From contig NZ_CP061379.1 of the NCBI RefSeq assembly GCF_015624505.1, positions 3,348,001-3,412,000 of the forward strand: a stretch of DNA of 64,000 bases. The letters run 5' to 3'. A program made the translations under genes and the position numbers. Shown piece after piece: positions 16,590-24,879 of the stretch (the first letter of the stretch is position 1; each line of letters begins with the position of its first letter). Source of the stretch: Bradyrhizobium commune. Its GTDB lineage: Bacteria > Pseudomonadota > Alphaproteobacteria > Rhizobiales > Xanthobacteraceae. Below the pieces are notes generated by a model, which was given only the letters and a program-made list of their open reading frames with translations, had not been told where the DNA came from and did no database searches.

Positions 16590-19334
16590 CTAATTCTTGC
16601 CGGCACTCTTCTTGGCCGGAGTATTTGCAGGATTCTTGGTGGCGGCGGCCTTGGTCGGCGACGTCTTGGCGGTCGTCGACACGGCTGCGCGCGCCTTGCT
16701 TGTGGATTCGGATTTGACCGCGGCTTTCTTCGCGGCCGGTTTCTTGGGTTTTGGCGCGGCGTCTTCGCCGTCCGCTGCCTTCTTGGCCTTGGCCGGCTTC
16801 GCCGCCTTCTTCGCGGGCTTCTTGCCGCCGCCCTTGGCGGCGCGCTCGTCGATCAGCGCGATCGCCTGCGCCAGCGTGACGGTGTCCTTTTCGAACTCGG
16901 CGGGGATCGTCGCGTTGACGCCGCCCGCCGTGACATAGGCGCCGTAGCGGCCGCTCTTCACGGTGACGGTGCCGAGCGTCGGGTGATCGCCGATCGCCTT
17001 GCCGGGGTCGGCGCCGAAGCGACGGCTCGGGCCCTTGGCCACCTTCTCCGCGATCAGCGTCACCGCGCGATTGAGGCCGATGTCGAAGACCTCGTCGCCG
17101 GCCTCAAGACTGGCATAGGTCTTCTCGTGCTTCACGAACGGCCCGAAGCGGCCGAGACCTGCGGTGATCGGCTCACCGGTCTCCGGATGCTTGCCGATCT
17201 CACGCGGCAGCGACAACAGCTTGAGCGCAAGCTCGAGCTCGATATCGCCGGGCGAGGTGCCTTTTGGAATACCGGCACGCTTTGGCTTCTCGCCTTCCTC
17301 GTAATCCTTCTGCTCGCCGAGCTGGATGTAGGGGCCAAAGCGGCCGGCCTTGACCCAGACATCGCGACCGGTGTCGGGATCCTGACCGAGCGAACGGTCG
17401 GCGCTGGCTTCGCCATCGGCGGCGAGCTGACGGGTGTAGCGGCATTCCGGATAGTTCGAACAGCCGACGAAGGCGCCGAACTTCCCGGCCTTCAGATTCA
17501 ACCGGCCATTGCCGCAGCTCGGGCACTGCCTGATATCGCCCCCGTCCGTGCGCGGCGGATAGATGTGCTGGCCCAGCATATCGTCGAGCACGTCCAGCAC
17601 CTGGGCTACGCGCAGATCCTTGATCTCGTCGACGGCGCCGATGAAGCCGGTCCAAAAGTCCTTCAGAACCTGCTGCCACGAGATCTCGTTGTTGGAGATG
17701 CGGTCGAGCTGCTCTTCGAGATTGGCGGTGAAGTCGTATTCGACGTAGCGATTGAAGAAGCTCTCCAGGAACGCGACCACGACGCGGCCCTTGTCCTCGC
17801 CGTGCAGACGCTTCTTCTCCAGCTTGACGTAGCCGCGGTCCTTCAGCACCTGGAGGATCGAGGCATAGGTCGAGGGCCGGCCGATGCCGAGCTCTTCCAT
17901 GCGCTTGACCAGCGAGGCCTCCGAGAAGCGCGGCGGCGGCTCGGTGAAATGCTGGGTGACGGAGAGCGACTGCCGTTTGAGCGCGTCGTTCGGACTCATC
18001 GCGGGCAGGCGGCGGGAATCCTCGTCCTCCTCGTCGTCGCGGCCTTCCTGGTAGAGCGCCAGAAAACCATCGAACTTGATGACCTGGCCGGTGGCGCGCA
18101 GCTCCAGCGTGCGCGCGCCGGCCTTCGCCCTGATGTCGACGGTGGTGCGCTCGAGCTCGGCCGATTCCATCTGGCTCGCGATGGTGCGCTTCCAGATCAG
18201 TTCGTACAGCCTGGCCTGATCGGAATCGAGCTTGCGGCTCATGCTGTCGGGGCGGCGCGAGAGGTCGGTCGGGCGGATCGCTTCGTGGGCTTCCTGCGCG
18301 TTCTTGGCCTTGGCCTGGTACTGGCGCGGGGCATCAGGCACATAGGCGTTGCCGTAATCCTCGCCGATCACCTTGCGCGCCTGGGTGATCGCCTCGGGCG
18401 CGATCTGCACGCCGTCGGTACGCATATAAGTAATGAGTCCGGTGGTCTCGCCGCCGATGTCGATGCCTTCGTACAGCCGCTGCGCGATGCGCATCGTGTG
18501 CGCCGGCGCGAAGCCGTATTTGCGACTGGCTTCCTGCTGCAGCGTCGAGGTGGTGAAGGGCGCCTGCGGATTGCGCCGCGCAGGCTTGGCGTCGACCGCG
18601 GTGACCGCGTAGGTCGCGAGTTCCAGCGCCTTCTTGAAGTCTTCGGCCTCCGCGCCGGTGCCGATGTCGAGCCGCTGGATCTTCTTGCCGTCGGCGCCGA
18701 CCAGACGCGCCTCGAAGGCGTCGCCGCGCGGGGTCAGCAGCGTCGCGATCAGCGACCAGTACTCACGCGCCACGAACTTCTCGATCTCGAGCTCGCGGTC
18801 GCAGACCAGACGCAGCGCCACCGACTGGACACGGCCGGCCGAGCGGGCGCCCGGCAGCTTGCGCCACAGCACGGGGGAGAGGGTGAAGCCGACCAGATAG
18901 TCGAGCGCGCGGCGCGCCATATAGGCGTCGACCAGCGCGCCGTCGATCTGGCGCGGATGCTTCATCGCGTCCGTGACGGCCTGCTTGGTGATGGCGTTGA
19001 ACACCACGCGCTCGATCTTCTGATCTTTCAGCGCGCGCTTCTCCTTCATCACCTCCAGCACGTGCCAGGAGATGGCTTCGCCCTCACGATCAGGGTCGGT
19101 TGCCAGAATCAGGCGGTCGGCGCCCTTGAGCGACCTCGCAATATCGTTGAGCCGGCCGGCCGCCTTGGGGTCGATCTCCCAGATCATCTTGAAATTGCTG
19201 TCGGGATCGACGGAACCGTTCTTCGCCGGCAAGTCCCGGACATGGCCGAACGAGGCCAGAACCTCGTAGGACGAGCCCAAATACTTGTTGATCGTCTTGG
19301 CTTTCGCCGGCGACTCCACAATGACGATATTCAT
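16590..19334 (-). CDS. topA: DNA topoisomerase I
   Basis: A 914-residue type IA topoisomerase that relaxes negative supercoils. The TOPRIM domain begins MNIVIVESPAKAKTI and contains ATDPDREGEAI (about residues 78-88); the catalytic tyrosine is Y303 in GLITYMRTDG. A zinc-finger repeat (CPSCGNGRL...CSNYPEC, about 605-630) is followed by further degenerate repeats and a ~110-residue Lys/Ala/Pro-rich tail resembling eukaryotic histone H1, common in this group. First gene of the topA-rnr-DUF983-nudix operon. Confidence 0.97.
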   Translation of the reverse strand: MNIVIVESPAKAKTINKYLGSSYEVLASFGHVRDLPAKNGSVDPDSNFKMIWEIDPKAAGRLNDIARSLKGADRLILATDPDREGEAISWHVLEVMKEKRALKDQKIERVVFNAITKQAVTDAMKHPRQIDGALVDAYMARRALDYLVGFTLSPVLWRKLPGARSAGRVQSVALRLVCDRELEIEKFVAREYWSLIATLLTPRGDAFEARLVGADGKKIQRLDIGTGAEAEDFKKALELATYAVTAVDAKPARRNPQAPFTTSTLQQEASRKYGFAPAHTMRIAQRLYEGIDIGGETTGLITYMRTDGVQIAPEAITQARKVIGEDYGNAYVPDAPRQYQAKAKNAQEAHEAIRPTDLSRRPDSMSRKLDSDQARLYELIWKRTIASQMESAELERTTVDIRAKAGARTLELRATGQVIKFDGFLALYQEGRDDEEDEDSRRLPAMSPNDALKRQSLSVTQHFTEPPPRFSEASLVKRMEELGIGRPSTYASILQVLKDRGYVKLEKKRLHGEDKGRVVVAFLESFFNRYVEYDFTANLEEQLDRISNNEISWQQVLKDFWTGFIGAVDEIKDLRVAQVLDVLDDMLGQHIYPPRTDGGDIRQCPSCGNGRLNLKAGKFGAFVGCSNYPECRYTRQLAADGEASADRSLGQDPDTGRDVWVKAGRFGPYIQLGEQKDYEEGEKPKRAGIPKGTSPGDIELELALKLLSLPREIGKHPETGEPITAGLGRFGPFVKHEKTYASLEAGDEVFDIGLNRAVTLIAEKVAKGPSRRFGADPGKAIGDHPTLGTVTVKSGRYGAYVTAGGVNATIPAEFEKDTVTLAQAIALIDERAAKGGGKKPAKKAAKPAKAKKAADGEDAAPKPKKPAAKKAAVKSESTSKARAAVSTTAKTSPTKAAATKNPANTPAKKSAGKN

Positions 19335-19560
19335 GTAGTTCCAGTGACTTACGGGGAAATCTTGGGCCGAATTCGTTCAGATTCGGGTCGGCCGTTTCGT
19401 CCCGAACATGGGTGGTGAGGCCTCCGCTGTCAAATCGAAGGGTGTTGAAAGGCCTCCGAATGGGAAAAGTTTCATATCGAGAAAGTTGCAAATTACCACC
19501 TTGGAGTTGCGATCCATGTGGGCGTAATGTTCCCGCGGGGCATGGATTCGGTGGGGTCTG
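19335..19560. promoter_or_regulatory. Divergent region upstream of topA
   Basis: 226 bases between topA and a small rightward gene; it must hold the topA promoter. No element matched consensus well enough to mark. Confidence 0.4.
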
Positions 19561-19800
19561 GTGACTAAGCCAGGAAAGAAACGGGCGCGCGCGCCGTCGG
19601 GCGTGCAAGGGCGCCCGCGCAACGAGGAACCAGGGGAGGGCGGGGCAGATGAGGCGGTCGCCTTCATCGCCGAGCAGGTGACCGCATTGCGCACGCTCGC
19701 CGAGCGCCACAAGCTCGACGTGTTGCACTATCTCCTGGGCATGACGCAGTTGGAGGCCGACGAGCATCTGCGGCTGCGGACCAAGCGCAAGCTGTCGTGA
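19561..19800 (+). CDS. Small hypothetical protein
   Basis: 79 residues, hydrophilic. A basic start (MTKPGKKRARAPSG) is followed by an acidic stretch and an amphipathic helix (about residues 28-74: ADEAVAFIAEQVTALRTLAE ... LLGMTQLEADEHL). The start is GTG at 19561 with GGTGGGG shortly upstream. Divergent from topA. I recall similar proteins in Bradyrhizobium but no function is known. Confidence 0.6.
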   Translation: MTKPGKKRARAPSGVQGRPRNEEPGEGGADEAVAFIAEQVTALRTLAERHKLDVLHYLLGMTQLEADEHLRLRTKRKLS

Positions 19801-19808
19801 GGATGCTT

Positions 19809-19944
19809 CGTCCCGGCGAAGGTCGGGATCCATACCGCGTGATTTTTCGGTGATCGCAGGTGCCAATACCGCGGGAGGCTGAATAACTGCACGTCTCCGC
19901 CAAACCTCTCCCTGTGGTTATCGGTCCCGGCCTTCGCCGGGACG
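19809..19944. repeat. Paired inverted intergenic repeat (about 136 bases)
   Basis: CGTCCCGGCGAAGG at 19809-19822 and its exact inverse CCTTCGCCGGGACG at 19931-19944 bound the element; the longer arms (22 bases) match at 20 positions. Such composite palindromes, with the GTCCCGGCGAAGGCCGGGA motif, are dispersed through Bradyrhizobium chromosomes. It lies between the 3' ends of the small gene and the HxlR gene. Confidence 0.8.
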
Positions 19945-19969
19945 ACGTGGGGAGAGATCGTGCGCAGCG

Positions 19970-20440
19970 TCAGCCTGTTGCGCGCCGCCGCGACGCCGGT
20001 CGCGGCTTCAGCGTGGTATCCGTCTGGCTGAGCAGCCGTCCATCCTCGGCGCGCAGCTCCAGCTTCCGCACCGGGCGGCCTTTCTCGCGATCGACCAGGA
20101 TGGTCGCGATCTCCTCGGGGCGATCGTCGAAGGCTTCGCTCCATTGCCGGAGTGCCACCAGGATCGGGAAGGTGCCGCGGCCCTTCGGCGTCAGCACGTA
20201 CTCTTGATACGCGCTGCCGTCGGAGGCGGGGGCGGTCGCCAATATGCCGTGATCGACCAGCGAGCGCAGGCGTACGGCCAAAATGTTCTTGGCCATGCCG
20301 AGCTTGCTCTGGAATTCGCCGAAGCGGCGCAAGCCGAAGAATGCCTCGCGGATGATCAAGAGCGACCACCAGTCGCCGATCGCTTCCAGCGATCGTGCGA
20401 TCGGGCAGGAGTCCCCTTCAAAGCTCGTTCGTTTCACCAT
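19970..20440 (-). CDS. HxlR family transcriptional regulator
   Basis: 156 residues. The winged-helix HxlR domain starts near residue 8: SCPIARSLEAIGDWWSLLII then FGEFQSKLGMAKNILAVRLR and DGSAYQEYVLTPKG. Cys12 occupies the position that in redox-sensing members (YodB, QorR) reacts with quinones or diamide. The C-terminal 50 residues are an extension. The ATG at 20440 is chosen, since the frame upstream to 20548 lacks support. Divergent from an SDR gene and probably its repressor. Confidence 0.88.
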   Translation of the reverse strand: MVKRTSFEGDSCPIARSLEAIGDWWSLLIIREAFFGLRRFGEFQSKLGMAKNILAVRLRSLVDHGILATAPASDGSAYQEYVLTPKGRGTFPILVALRQWSEAFDDRPEEIATILVDREKGRPVRKLELRAEDGRLLSQTDTTLKPRPASRRRATG

Positions 20441-20493
20441 CGTCTTTGGTCCCGTCGCGCCCGCCGGGGCTCGGCAGGCGATCACGCGCTTGT

Positions 20494-20552
20494 GTGGTTG
20501 CATTATAAAACCAGATGCCCTAGATGGCAACTCAGTTTCATTATGCAACCAC
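20494..20552. promoter_or_regulatory. Inverted repeat in the HxlR-SDR divergent promoter
   Basis: GTGGTTGCAT at 20494-20503 and its perfect inverse ATGCAACCAC at 20543-20552 are separated by 39 bases. Each half extends with imperfect similarity (GGTTGCATTAT and, inverted, GGTTGCATAAT), suggesting two binding sites for the HxlR protein flanking the promoters. The second half lies directly before the SDR ribosome binding site. Confidence 0.6.
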
Positions 20553-20563
20553 TGGAGGCGAGC

Positions 20564-21337
20564 GTGAGACTGAAGAACAAGACGGCCTTGATCACCGGCG
20601 GCAATAGCGGCATCGGGCTTGCGACGGCAAAACTGTTCGTAGCCGAGGGCGCCAAGGTGATCATCACCGGGCGCAACAAGGAGACGCTGGAGGCGGCAGC
20701 CAAGGAACTCGGCCCGAACGGGCTCGCGCTCACAGCCGATGCCACCGACATCGCCGCGACTGAAGCTGCGATCAAGCAGGGGGCGGAAAAATTCGGCAAG
20801 CTCGACATCGTGTTTGCCAATGCCGGAATTCCCGGCGGCACGCCGCTCGGCTCAGCCACGCTTGAAATGTTCGAGAAGGTCATCAGCACCAACCTCACCG
20901 GCGTGTTCTTCACGGTTCAGTCGGCGCTGCCCTATCTCAACGACAACGCCTCGATCATCCTCAACGGCTCGGTGATCTCGGTGCTCGGCAATCCCGGCTA
21001 CTCGGCCTACGGCGCGGCGAAGGCCGGCGTGCGGGCGATGGCGCGGATCATGGCCTCGGAGCTGTCGCCGCGTGGCATTCGCGTCAATGTGGTCGCGCCC
21101 GGCGCGATCCGCACGCCGATCTGGGGTGCTGCGATCGCGACGCCCGACGCGGAGAAGGCGTTCGAGAAGCGCATCGGGCTGGCGACGCCGCTGGGGCGCA
21201 TTGGTGAACCGGATCACATCTCGAAGACGGTGCTGTTCCTTGCGTCCGACGATGCCGCGCACATCCAGGGCCAGGAGATCTTCGTCGACGGTGGCGCGGT
21301 TGCCTCGCCGAGCGGCGCGCCGATCTATCGCGGTTGA
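20564..21337 (+). CDS. Short-chain dehydrogenase/reductase (SDR)
   Basis: 257 residues, classical SDR. The cofactor-binding glycine motif TGGNSGIG is at residues 11-18, NAG near 87-89, and the catalytic Ser/Tyr/Lys are S136 (NGSVIS), Y149 and K153 (YSAYGAAKAG). The GTG at 20564 is preferred to the ATG at 20543 because TGGAGG at 20553-20558 is five bases upstream. R37 after the second strand suggests NADP(H). Substrate unknown; the divergent HxlR gene suggests induction by reactive electrophiles or aldehydes. Confidence 0.88.
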   Translation: MRLKNKTALITGGNSGIGLATAKLFVAEGAKVIITGRNKETLEAAAKELGPNGLALTADATDIAATEAAIKQGAEKFGKLDIVFANAGIPGGTPLGSATLEMFEKVISTNLTGVFFTVQSALPYLNDNASIILNGSVISVLGNPGYSAYGAAKAGVRAMARIMASELSPRGIRVNVVAPGAIRTPIWGAAIATPDAEKAFEKRIGLATPLGRIGEPDHISKTVLFLASDDAAHIQGQEIFVDGGAVASPSGAPIYRG

Positions 21338-21512
21338 TCAAATCACGCGCAAATTGAATCGGTCGGCGCATGCGATGCGGGTTGCGCCGGCCGGTTCCCT
21401 CATCTTGCGGGAAGTATTTTCTGAAGCTTGCATGATGCGTTGAACCTTCGCGGGTGCCGCAAAGACTTTTCTACGGGCAGGGGTCATAAGACTCATTTTA
21501 AAGGAGCCCGTA

Positions 21513-21695
21513 ATGCCGAAGGCAGCTCGCATTTATTCGCCGATTTCTGCACCGCGCATTTACACCGAAAGATCCGCCGTTCCGACCAAGCGCTCCGATA
21601 CGTCAGAGTTTATTGGCGTCGCCATCTTCTCTGGCGTCGGCCTGCTCGTATCGCTCGTCGCCGTCATCCTTGGCGTGCAGGGCGTCTGGTTCTAG
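21513..21695 (+). CDS. Small single-pass membrane protein
   Basis: 60 residues with a strong ribosome binding site (AAGGAG, seven bases before the ATG). A polar basic N-terminal half is followed by one hydrophobic helix (FIGVAIFSGVGLLVSLVAVI, about residues 33-52). Unknown function; probably a small inner-membrane protein. It stands alone between the SDR and azoreductase genes. Confidence 0.7.
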   Translation: MPKAARIYSPISAPRIYTERSAVPTKRSDTSEFIGVAIFSGVGLLVSLVAVILGVQGVWF

Positions 21696-21767
21696 CTCTA
21701 CGGAACATTTGGAAGTCCATCAGCCGCCGCAGGTAACCGCGCGGCGGCCAATAAGATTGGCGTGGCC

Positions 21768-22376
21768 TCAGGCCGCGTGCAGGCTCGTGGCCGCCTGGAG
21801 CGCACCGGCGAGCGCCCTCTCGCGATGCTCGGCGCCGACCTGGATGCCGTCGGCGGGGATGAATTCGAGGCTGGTGATGCCGATGAAGCCAAACACCCAG
21901 CGCAAATAGGTTTCGAGGTGCTCGCCGGCAGCGGAGGGCGTCTCCGCGCCGTAGAAGCCGCCGCGTGAGATCGCCACGATCACGCGCTTGCCGCCGGCAA
22001 GACCCTGCGGACCGTTCGCGTCATATTTGAACGTCTTCCCCGCCACCAGAATGCGATCGATCCAGGCCTTGAGCTGGCTCGGAATGGTGAAGTTGTACAT
22101 GGGCGCGCCGATCACCACGATGTCGGCAGCAAGGAACTCGTCCAGCACGGCGGCACTGGCGGCAAGGTCGGGTGCGAGTTCCGCGGGCGCGGGTGCGCCC
22201 TGGGCGGCCGCGAGGTGCGATCCGGACAGGTGGGCAAGCGGGGTCTGGGTCAGGTCGCGATAGACGATGTCGAGCAATGGCGTCGCCTGGCGCAGCCGGT
22301 CGACGATGGCGGCGGAAACCTGCCTGGAGACGGAGTGGGGGCCGAGCACGCTGGAGTCGATATGGAGCAGTTTCAT
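21768..22376 (-). CDS. azoR: FMN-dependent NADH-azoreductase
   Basis: 202 residues, flavodoxin-like fold. The start [20 protein letters not shown] carries the FMN-phosphate-binding SxxGxxSxS-type loop, [18 protein letters not shown] (about residues 94-111) is the AzoR signature, and SRGGFYG follows near residue 140. The enzyme reduces azo dyes and quinones using NADH. The start at 22376 is chosen over a longer frame to 22469 that would overlap the promoter. It is divergent from an HxlR regulator, as azoR1 is controlled by the HxlR-type YodB in Bacillus. Confidence 0.92.
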   Translation of the reverse strand: MKLLHIDSSVLGPHSVSRQVSAAIVDRLRQATPLLDIVYRDLTQTPLAHLSGSHLAAAQGAPAPAELAPDLAASAAVLDEFLAADIVVIGAPMYNFTIPSQLKAWIDRILVAGKTFKYDANGPQGLAGGKRVIVAISRGGFYGAETPSAAGEHLETYLRWVFGFIGITSLEFIPADGIQVGAEHRERALAGALQAATSLHAA

Positions 22377-22399
22377 TGGGGTCACCCATGGTATAGATT

Positions 22400-22415
22400 T
22401 GTAACCCGCACTACA
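22400..22415. promoter_or_regulatory. Candidate operator between azoR and the HxlR gene
   Basis: TGTA at 22400-22403 and TACA at 22412-22415 form a short inverted repeat (TGTA-N8-TACA) in the 83-base divergent gap. It is short and could occur by chance. Confidence 0.3.
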
Positions 22416-22459
22416 TGAGTGACTGTCGAAATCCCCGCAAGAACGCACTTTTTTGAGCC

Positions 22460-22867
22460 ATGGACACATCTCTGAAACCGAGTGACAGCCATTTGCCCGC
22501 CGAGCCGGTGCGGCCGGGTCCCGACCATGCCGACTGCCGCGGGGTCGCCTCCGTGCTGTCGCGGGTCGGCGACAAATGGAGCGTGCTCGTGATCATGATG
22601 ATGGGCGACGGGCCCAAGCGCTTCAATGAGCTGAAGCGCATGATCAACGGCATCTCGCAGCGGATGCTGACCCTGACCTTGCGGGGGCTGGAGCGCGATG
22701 GCCTCGTCACCCGCACCATCTTCCCGACGATTCCGCCGCGGGTGGATTACGAATTGACCGATCTTGGCCGCGGGCTGACGCAGCCGGTCATGGCGCTTGG
22801 CGAATGGGCGTTCGCGCATCTGGCGCAGATCGAGGCGGCACGAACGAAGTTCGATCAGCGCAAATAG
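22460..22867 (+). CDS. HxlR family transcriptional regulator
   Basis: 135 residues with the HxlR core: [20 protein letters not shown], then [19 protein letters not shown] and [27 protein letters not shown]. Cys26 stands at the position of the redox-sensing cysteine of YodB-like members. It probably represses the divergent azoR and responds to quinones or azo compounds. Its stop codon TAG overlaps the first base of a dispersed repeat. Confidence 0.88.
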   Translation: MDTSLKPSDSHLPAEPVRPGPDHADCRGVASVLSRVGDKWSVLVIMMMGDGPKRFNELKRMINGISQRMLTLTLRGLERDGLVTRTIFPTIPPRVDYELTDLGRGLTQPVMALGEWAFAHLAQIEAARTKFDQRK

Positions 22868-22915
22868 CGTTTTCGAGCGAAGTGGGGACCGCGCGTCAAG
22901 AAAACGCGTCAAAAA
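22866..22915. repeat. Dispersed hairpin repeat, copy A
   Basis: GCGTTTTC at 22867-22874 and GAAAACGC at 22900-22907 form the arms; the sequence between contains GAGCGAAGTGG and GCGTCAA. A second copy in the opposite orientation occurs at 27490-27543. It lies between the convergent ends of the HxlR gene and dprA and may act as a two-way terminator. Confidence 0.75.
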
Positions 22916-22921
22916 GGAGCC

Positions 22922-24040
22922 CTAGAGCAGCGACACCAATCCGCCGCCGTGGCGTTCGAGCCGGCCGGCGAGCTCGAGCTCCAGCAGCACCGTGCGCACG
23001 ATCGCGGGCGATGCGCCGGACATCCGCACGAGATCGTCGATCGAGATCGGGACAGGGCCGAGCAGACTCGTGATCTGCTCGCGGTCATGTCCTTGCGGAT
23101 CGCTTTCGAACGGTTCGCTGTCGGGTTCGCTCGCCGGATGCATCGGCGGCCGCTCCATGATCGGTGCGACGGCGTTGACGATGTCGGCGGCCTCGGTAAC
23201 GAGTGTTGCACCCTGCTTGATCAGGTCGTTGGTGCCCGCGGCGCGCGGATCGAGCGGCGAGCCGGGAACGGCGAACACCTCGCGGCCCTGTTCGGCTGCC
23301 ATGCGCGCGGTGATCAGCGAGCCCGAGCGGTGCGCGGCTTCCACCACGACCACACCGAGCGCGGCGCCCGAGATCAGCCGGTTGCGGCGGGGAAAGTCGC
23401 GGGCGCGCGGCTCGTGGCCGAGCGGCATTTCGGAGATCGCAGCACCCTCGCGGTCGAGGATCGAGACCAGCAAATCGCCATGCTCGGGTGGATAGATGCA
23501 GTCATGGCCGCCGGCGAGCACGGCGATCGTGCCGCTCTCGACGCTGGTGCGATGCGCGGCCTGGTCGACGCCGCGGGCAAGGCCGGAGATGATGACAAAG
23601 CCGGCTTCGCCAAGCTCGCGGGCGAGCTGCCCGGCGAATTTCAAGCCGGCGCCGGAGGCATTGCGCGAACCGACGATCGCGATCATCGGCCGCATCAGGG
23701 TTTTCGTGTCGCCGCGCACCGCGAGCAGCGGTGGCGCATCGTCGATCATCGCCAGCCGTTCCGGATAACCGTCCTCGCCGGGCGCGAGCCAGGACATGCC
23801 GAGCTTCCGGCTTGCGGCGAGCTCTGCCTTCGCCTCGTCAACACTACAGATGCGCCCCGATCGCGACGCGCCGCCACGCCGTGCAAGATCCGGCAGCCGC
23901 TCCAGTGCTGCGCGCGCGGAGCCGAAATGAGCGACCAGCGAATTGAAGGTGCGCGGCCCGACATTGTCGGAACGGATCAGCCGCAGGCGGTCGATCCGCT
24001 CGGCCTCAGTAAGCTCCACGCTTGGATTGATGGCGTCCAC
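22922..24040 (-). CDS. dprA: DNA-processing protein DprA
   Basis: 372 residues. DprA protects incoming single-stranded DNA and loads RecA. A helix-hairpin-helix/SAM-like N-terminus (residues ~10-70) precedes the Rossmann-type core with [13 protein letters not shown] near residue 120, [12 protein letters not shown], and the conserved RNRLISGAA and [12 protein letters not shown] segments. The C-terminus is a winged helix ([20 protein letters not shown]). The start is GTG at 24040, preceded by AAGGAG six bases upstream, rather than the far upstream ATGs. It belongs to the pyrB-plsY-dprA-topA order. Confidence 0.93.
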   Translation of the reverse strand: MDAINPSVELTEAERIDRLRLIRSDNVGPRTFNSLVAHFGSARAALERLPDLARRGGASRSGRICSVDEAKAELAASRKLGMSWLAPGEDGYPERLAMIDDAPPLLAVRGDTKTLMRPMIAIVGSRNASGAGLKFAGQLARELGEAGFVIISGLARGVDQAAHRTSVESGTIAVLAGGHDCIYPPEHGDLLVSILDREGAAISEMPLGHEPRARDFPRRNRLISGAALGVVVVEAAHRSGSLITARMAAEQGREVFAVPGSPLDPRAAGTNDLIKQGATLVTEAADIVNAVAPIMERPPMHPASEPDSEPFESDPQGHDREQITSLLGPVPISIDDLVRMSGASPAIVRTVLLELELAGRLERHGGGLVSLL

Positions 24041-24169
24041 GGCGTCTCCTTGTGGGCGCAGCATGGAACAACCTGGGGGCGTGAGCAACAGCGCCGTGCG
24101 CTTGATCACGCTTCGAATGTACGACGAAAGACCCGCCGACCACGGCGGGTCTTTCGCGAAGTCGTCCGC

Positions 24170-24598
24170 TTAGTGCGCGTGCGCCGCCTGAGCCGCAGCG
24201 ACGCCATCACGCGAGAGGCGAGCGTCAAGGCTGAGCGCACCGGCGCCGAAGGCAAAGATCTGAAGCAGGCCGCCGGCCATCATCACGTTCTTGAGGAAAT
24301 GGATCATCTGATTCTGGTCGGCAAAGTTGTTGTGGAAGGAGACCGCCGCGGCGAGCGAGAATACGGCCATCGTCAACGCGACCGAGCGGGCCTGATAGCC
24401 CGCGATCAGCAGGAGACCGCCACCGAGCTCGACGAGAACGGCGATCGCATAAGCCAGCGGCGGCACCGGGAGTCCCGCAGAGGCGATGTAAGCGGTCGTC
24501 GCACCGTAGGCGGCGAGCTTGCCGAAGCCGCTCATGGCGAAGGGGAGGCCGATCATCAGCCGGCCGACGAGGGAAGCATAACGGGCTGTCGTATCCAT
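24170..24598 (-). CDS. DoxX family membrane protein
   Basis: 142 residues with four membrane helices. GRLMIGLPFAMSGFGKLA in helix 1, LVELGGGLLLIAGYQAR in helix 2/3 and FADQNQMIHFLKNVMMAGGL are the DoxX/DoxD landmarks. Members affect oxidative stress or quinone-linked redox processes. AGGAGC eight bases before the ATG at 24598 supports this start. It lies 129 bases before dprA in the same direction and divergent from an amidase gene. Confidence 0.88.
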   Translation of the reverse strand: MDTTARYASLVGRLMIGLPFAMSGFGKLAAYGATTAYIASAGLPVPPLAYAIAVLVELGGGLLLIAGYQARSVALTMAVFSLAAAVSFHNNFADQNQMIHFLKNVMMAGGLLQIFAFGAGALSLDARLSRDGVAAAQAAHAH

Positions 24599-24879
24599 GG
24601 TAGTCGCTCCTGTGTTGAGGTCCGACGGCGGTGACGCACCAGCGTCTGCCGTTTGGAAGAAATTGCGCGTCGCGGGCCTTCGTTGTGTTTTGAAATTGGA
24701 CCTTTCGAATTGCGATATAAATAGAAATGGTTGAAAGTCACCGTTTCCATTTTTGATCTTATAGGCCAACAGGTCGTGCCGTCGCGGAGACGAATGATCT
24801 GCTCGAGAGGCCCGGCTGCCGTGCGCTTGCGCGACCTCGTCGCGATGCTAAAAGCGATGGCAATAAGAAGGGTTTTGCC
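24599..24879. other. Divergent intergenic region, doxX/amidase
   Basis: 281 bases that should hold both promoters. An AT-rich stretch near 24700-24750 is the likeliest promoter area. No gene or strong repeat seen. Confidence 0.4.

Noticed and set aside
16983..19418. Very long open frame (811 codons) opposite topA
   Set aside because: It mirrors topA on the other strand; high third-position GC leaves antisense frames open. Composition is Asp/Arg/Gly/Leu-rich without domains.
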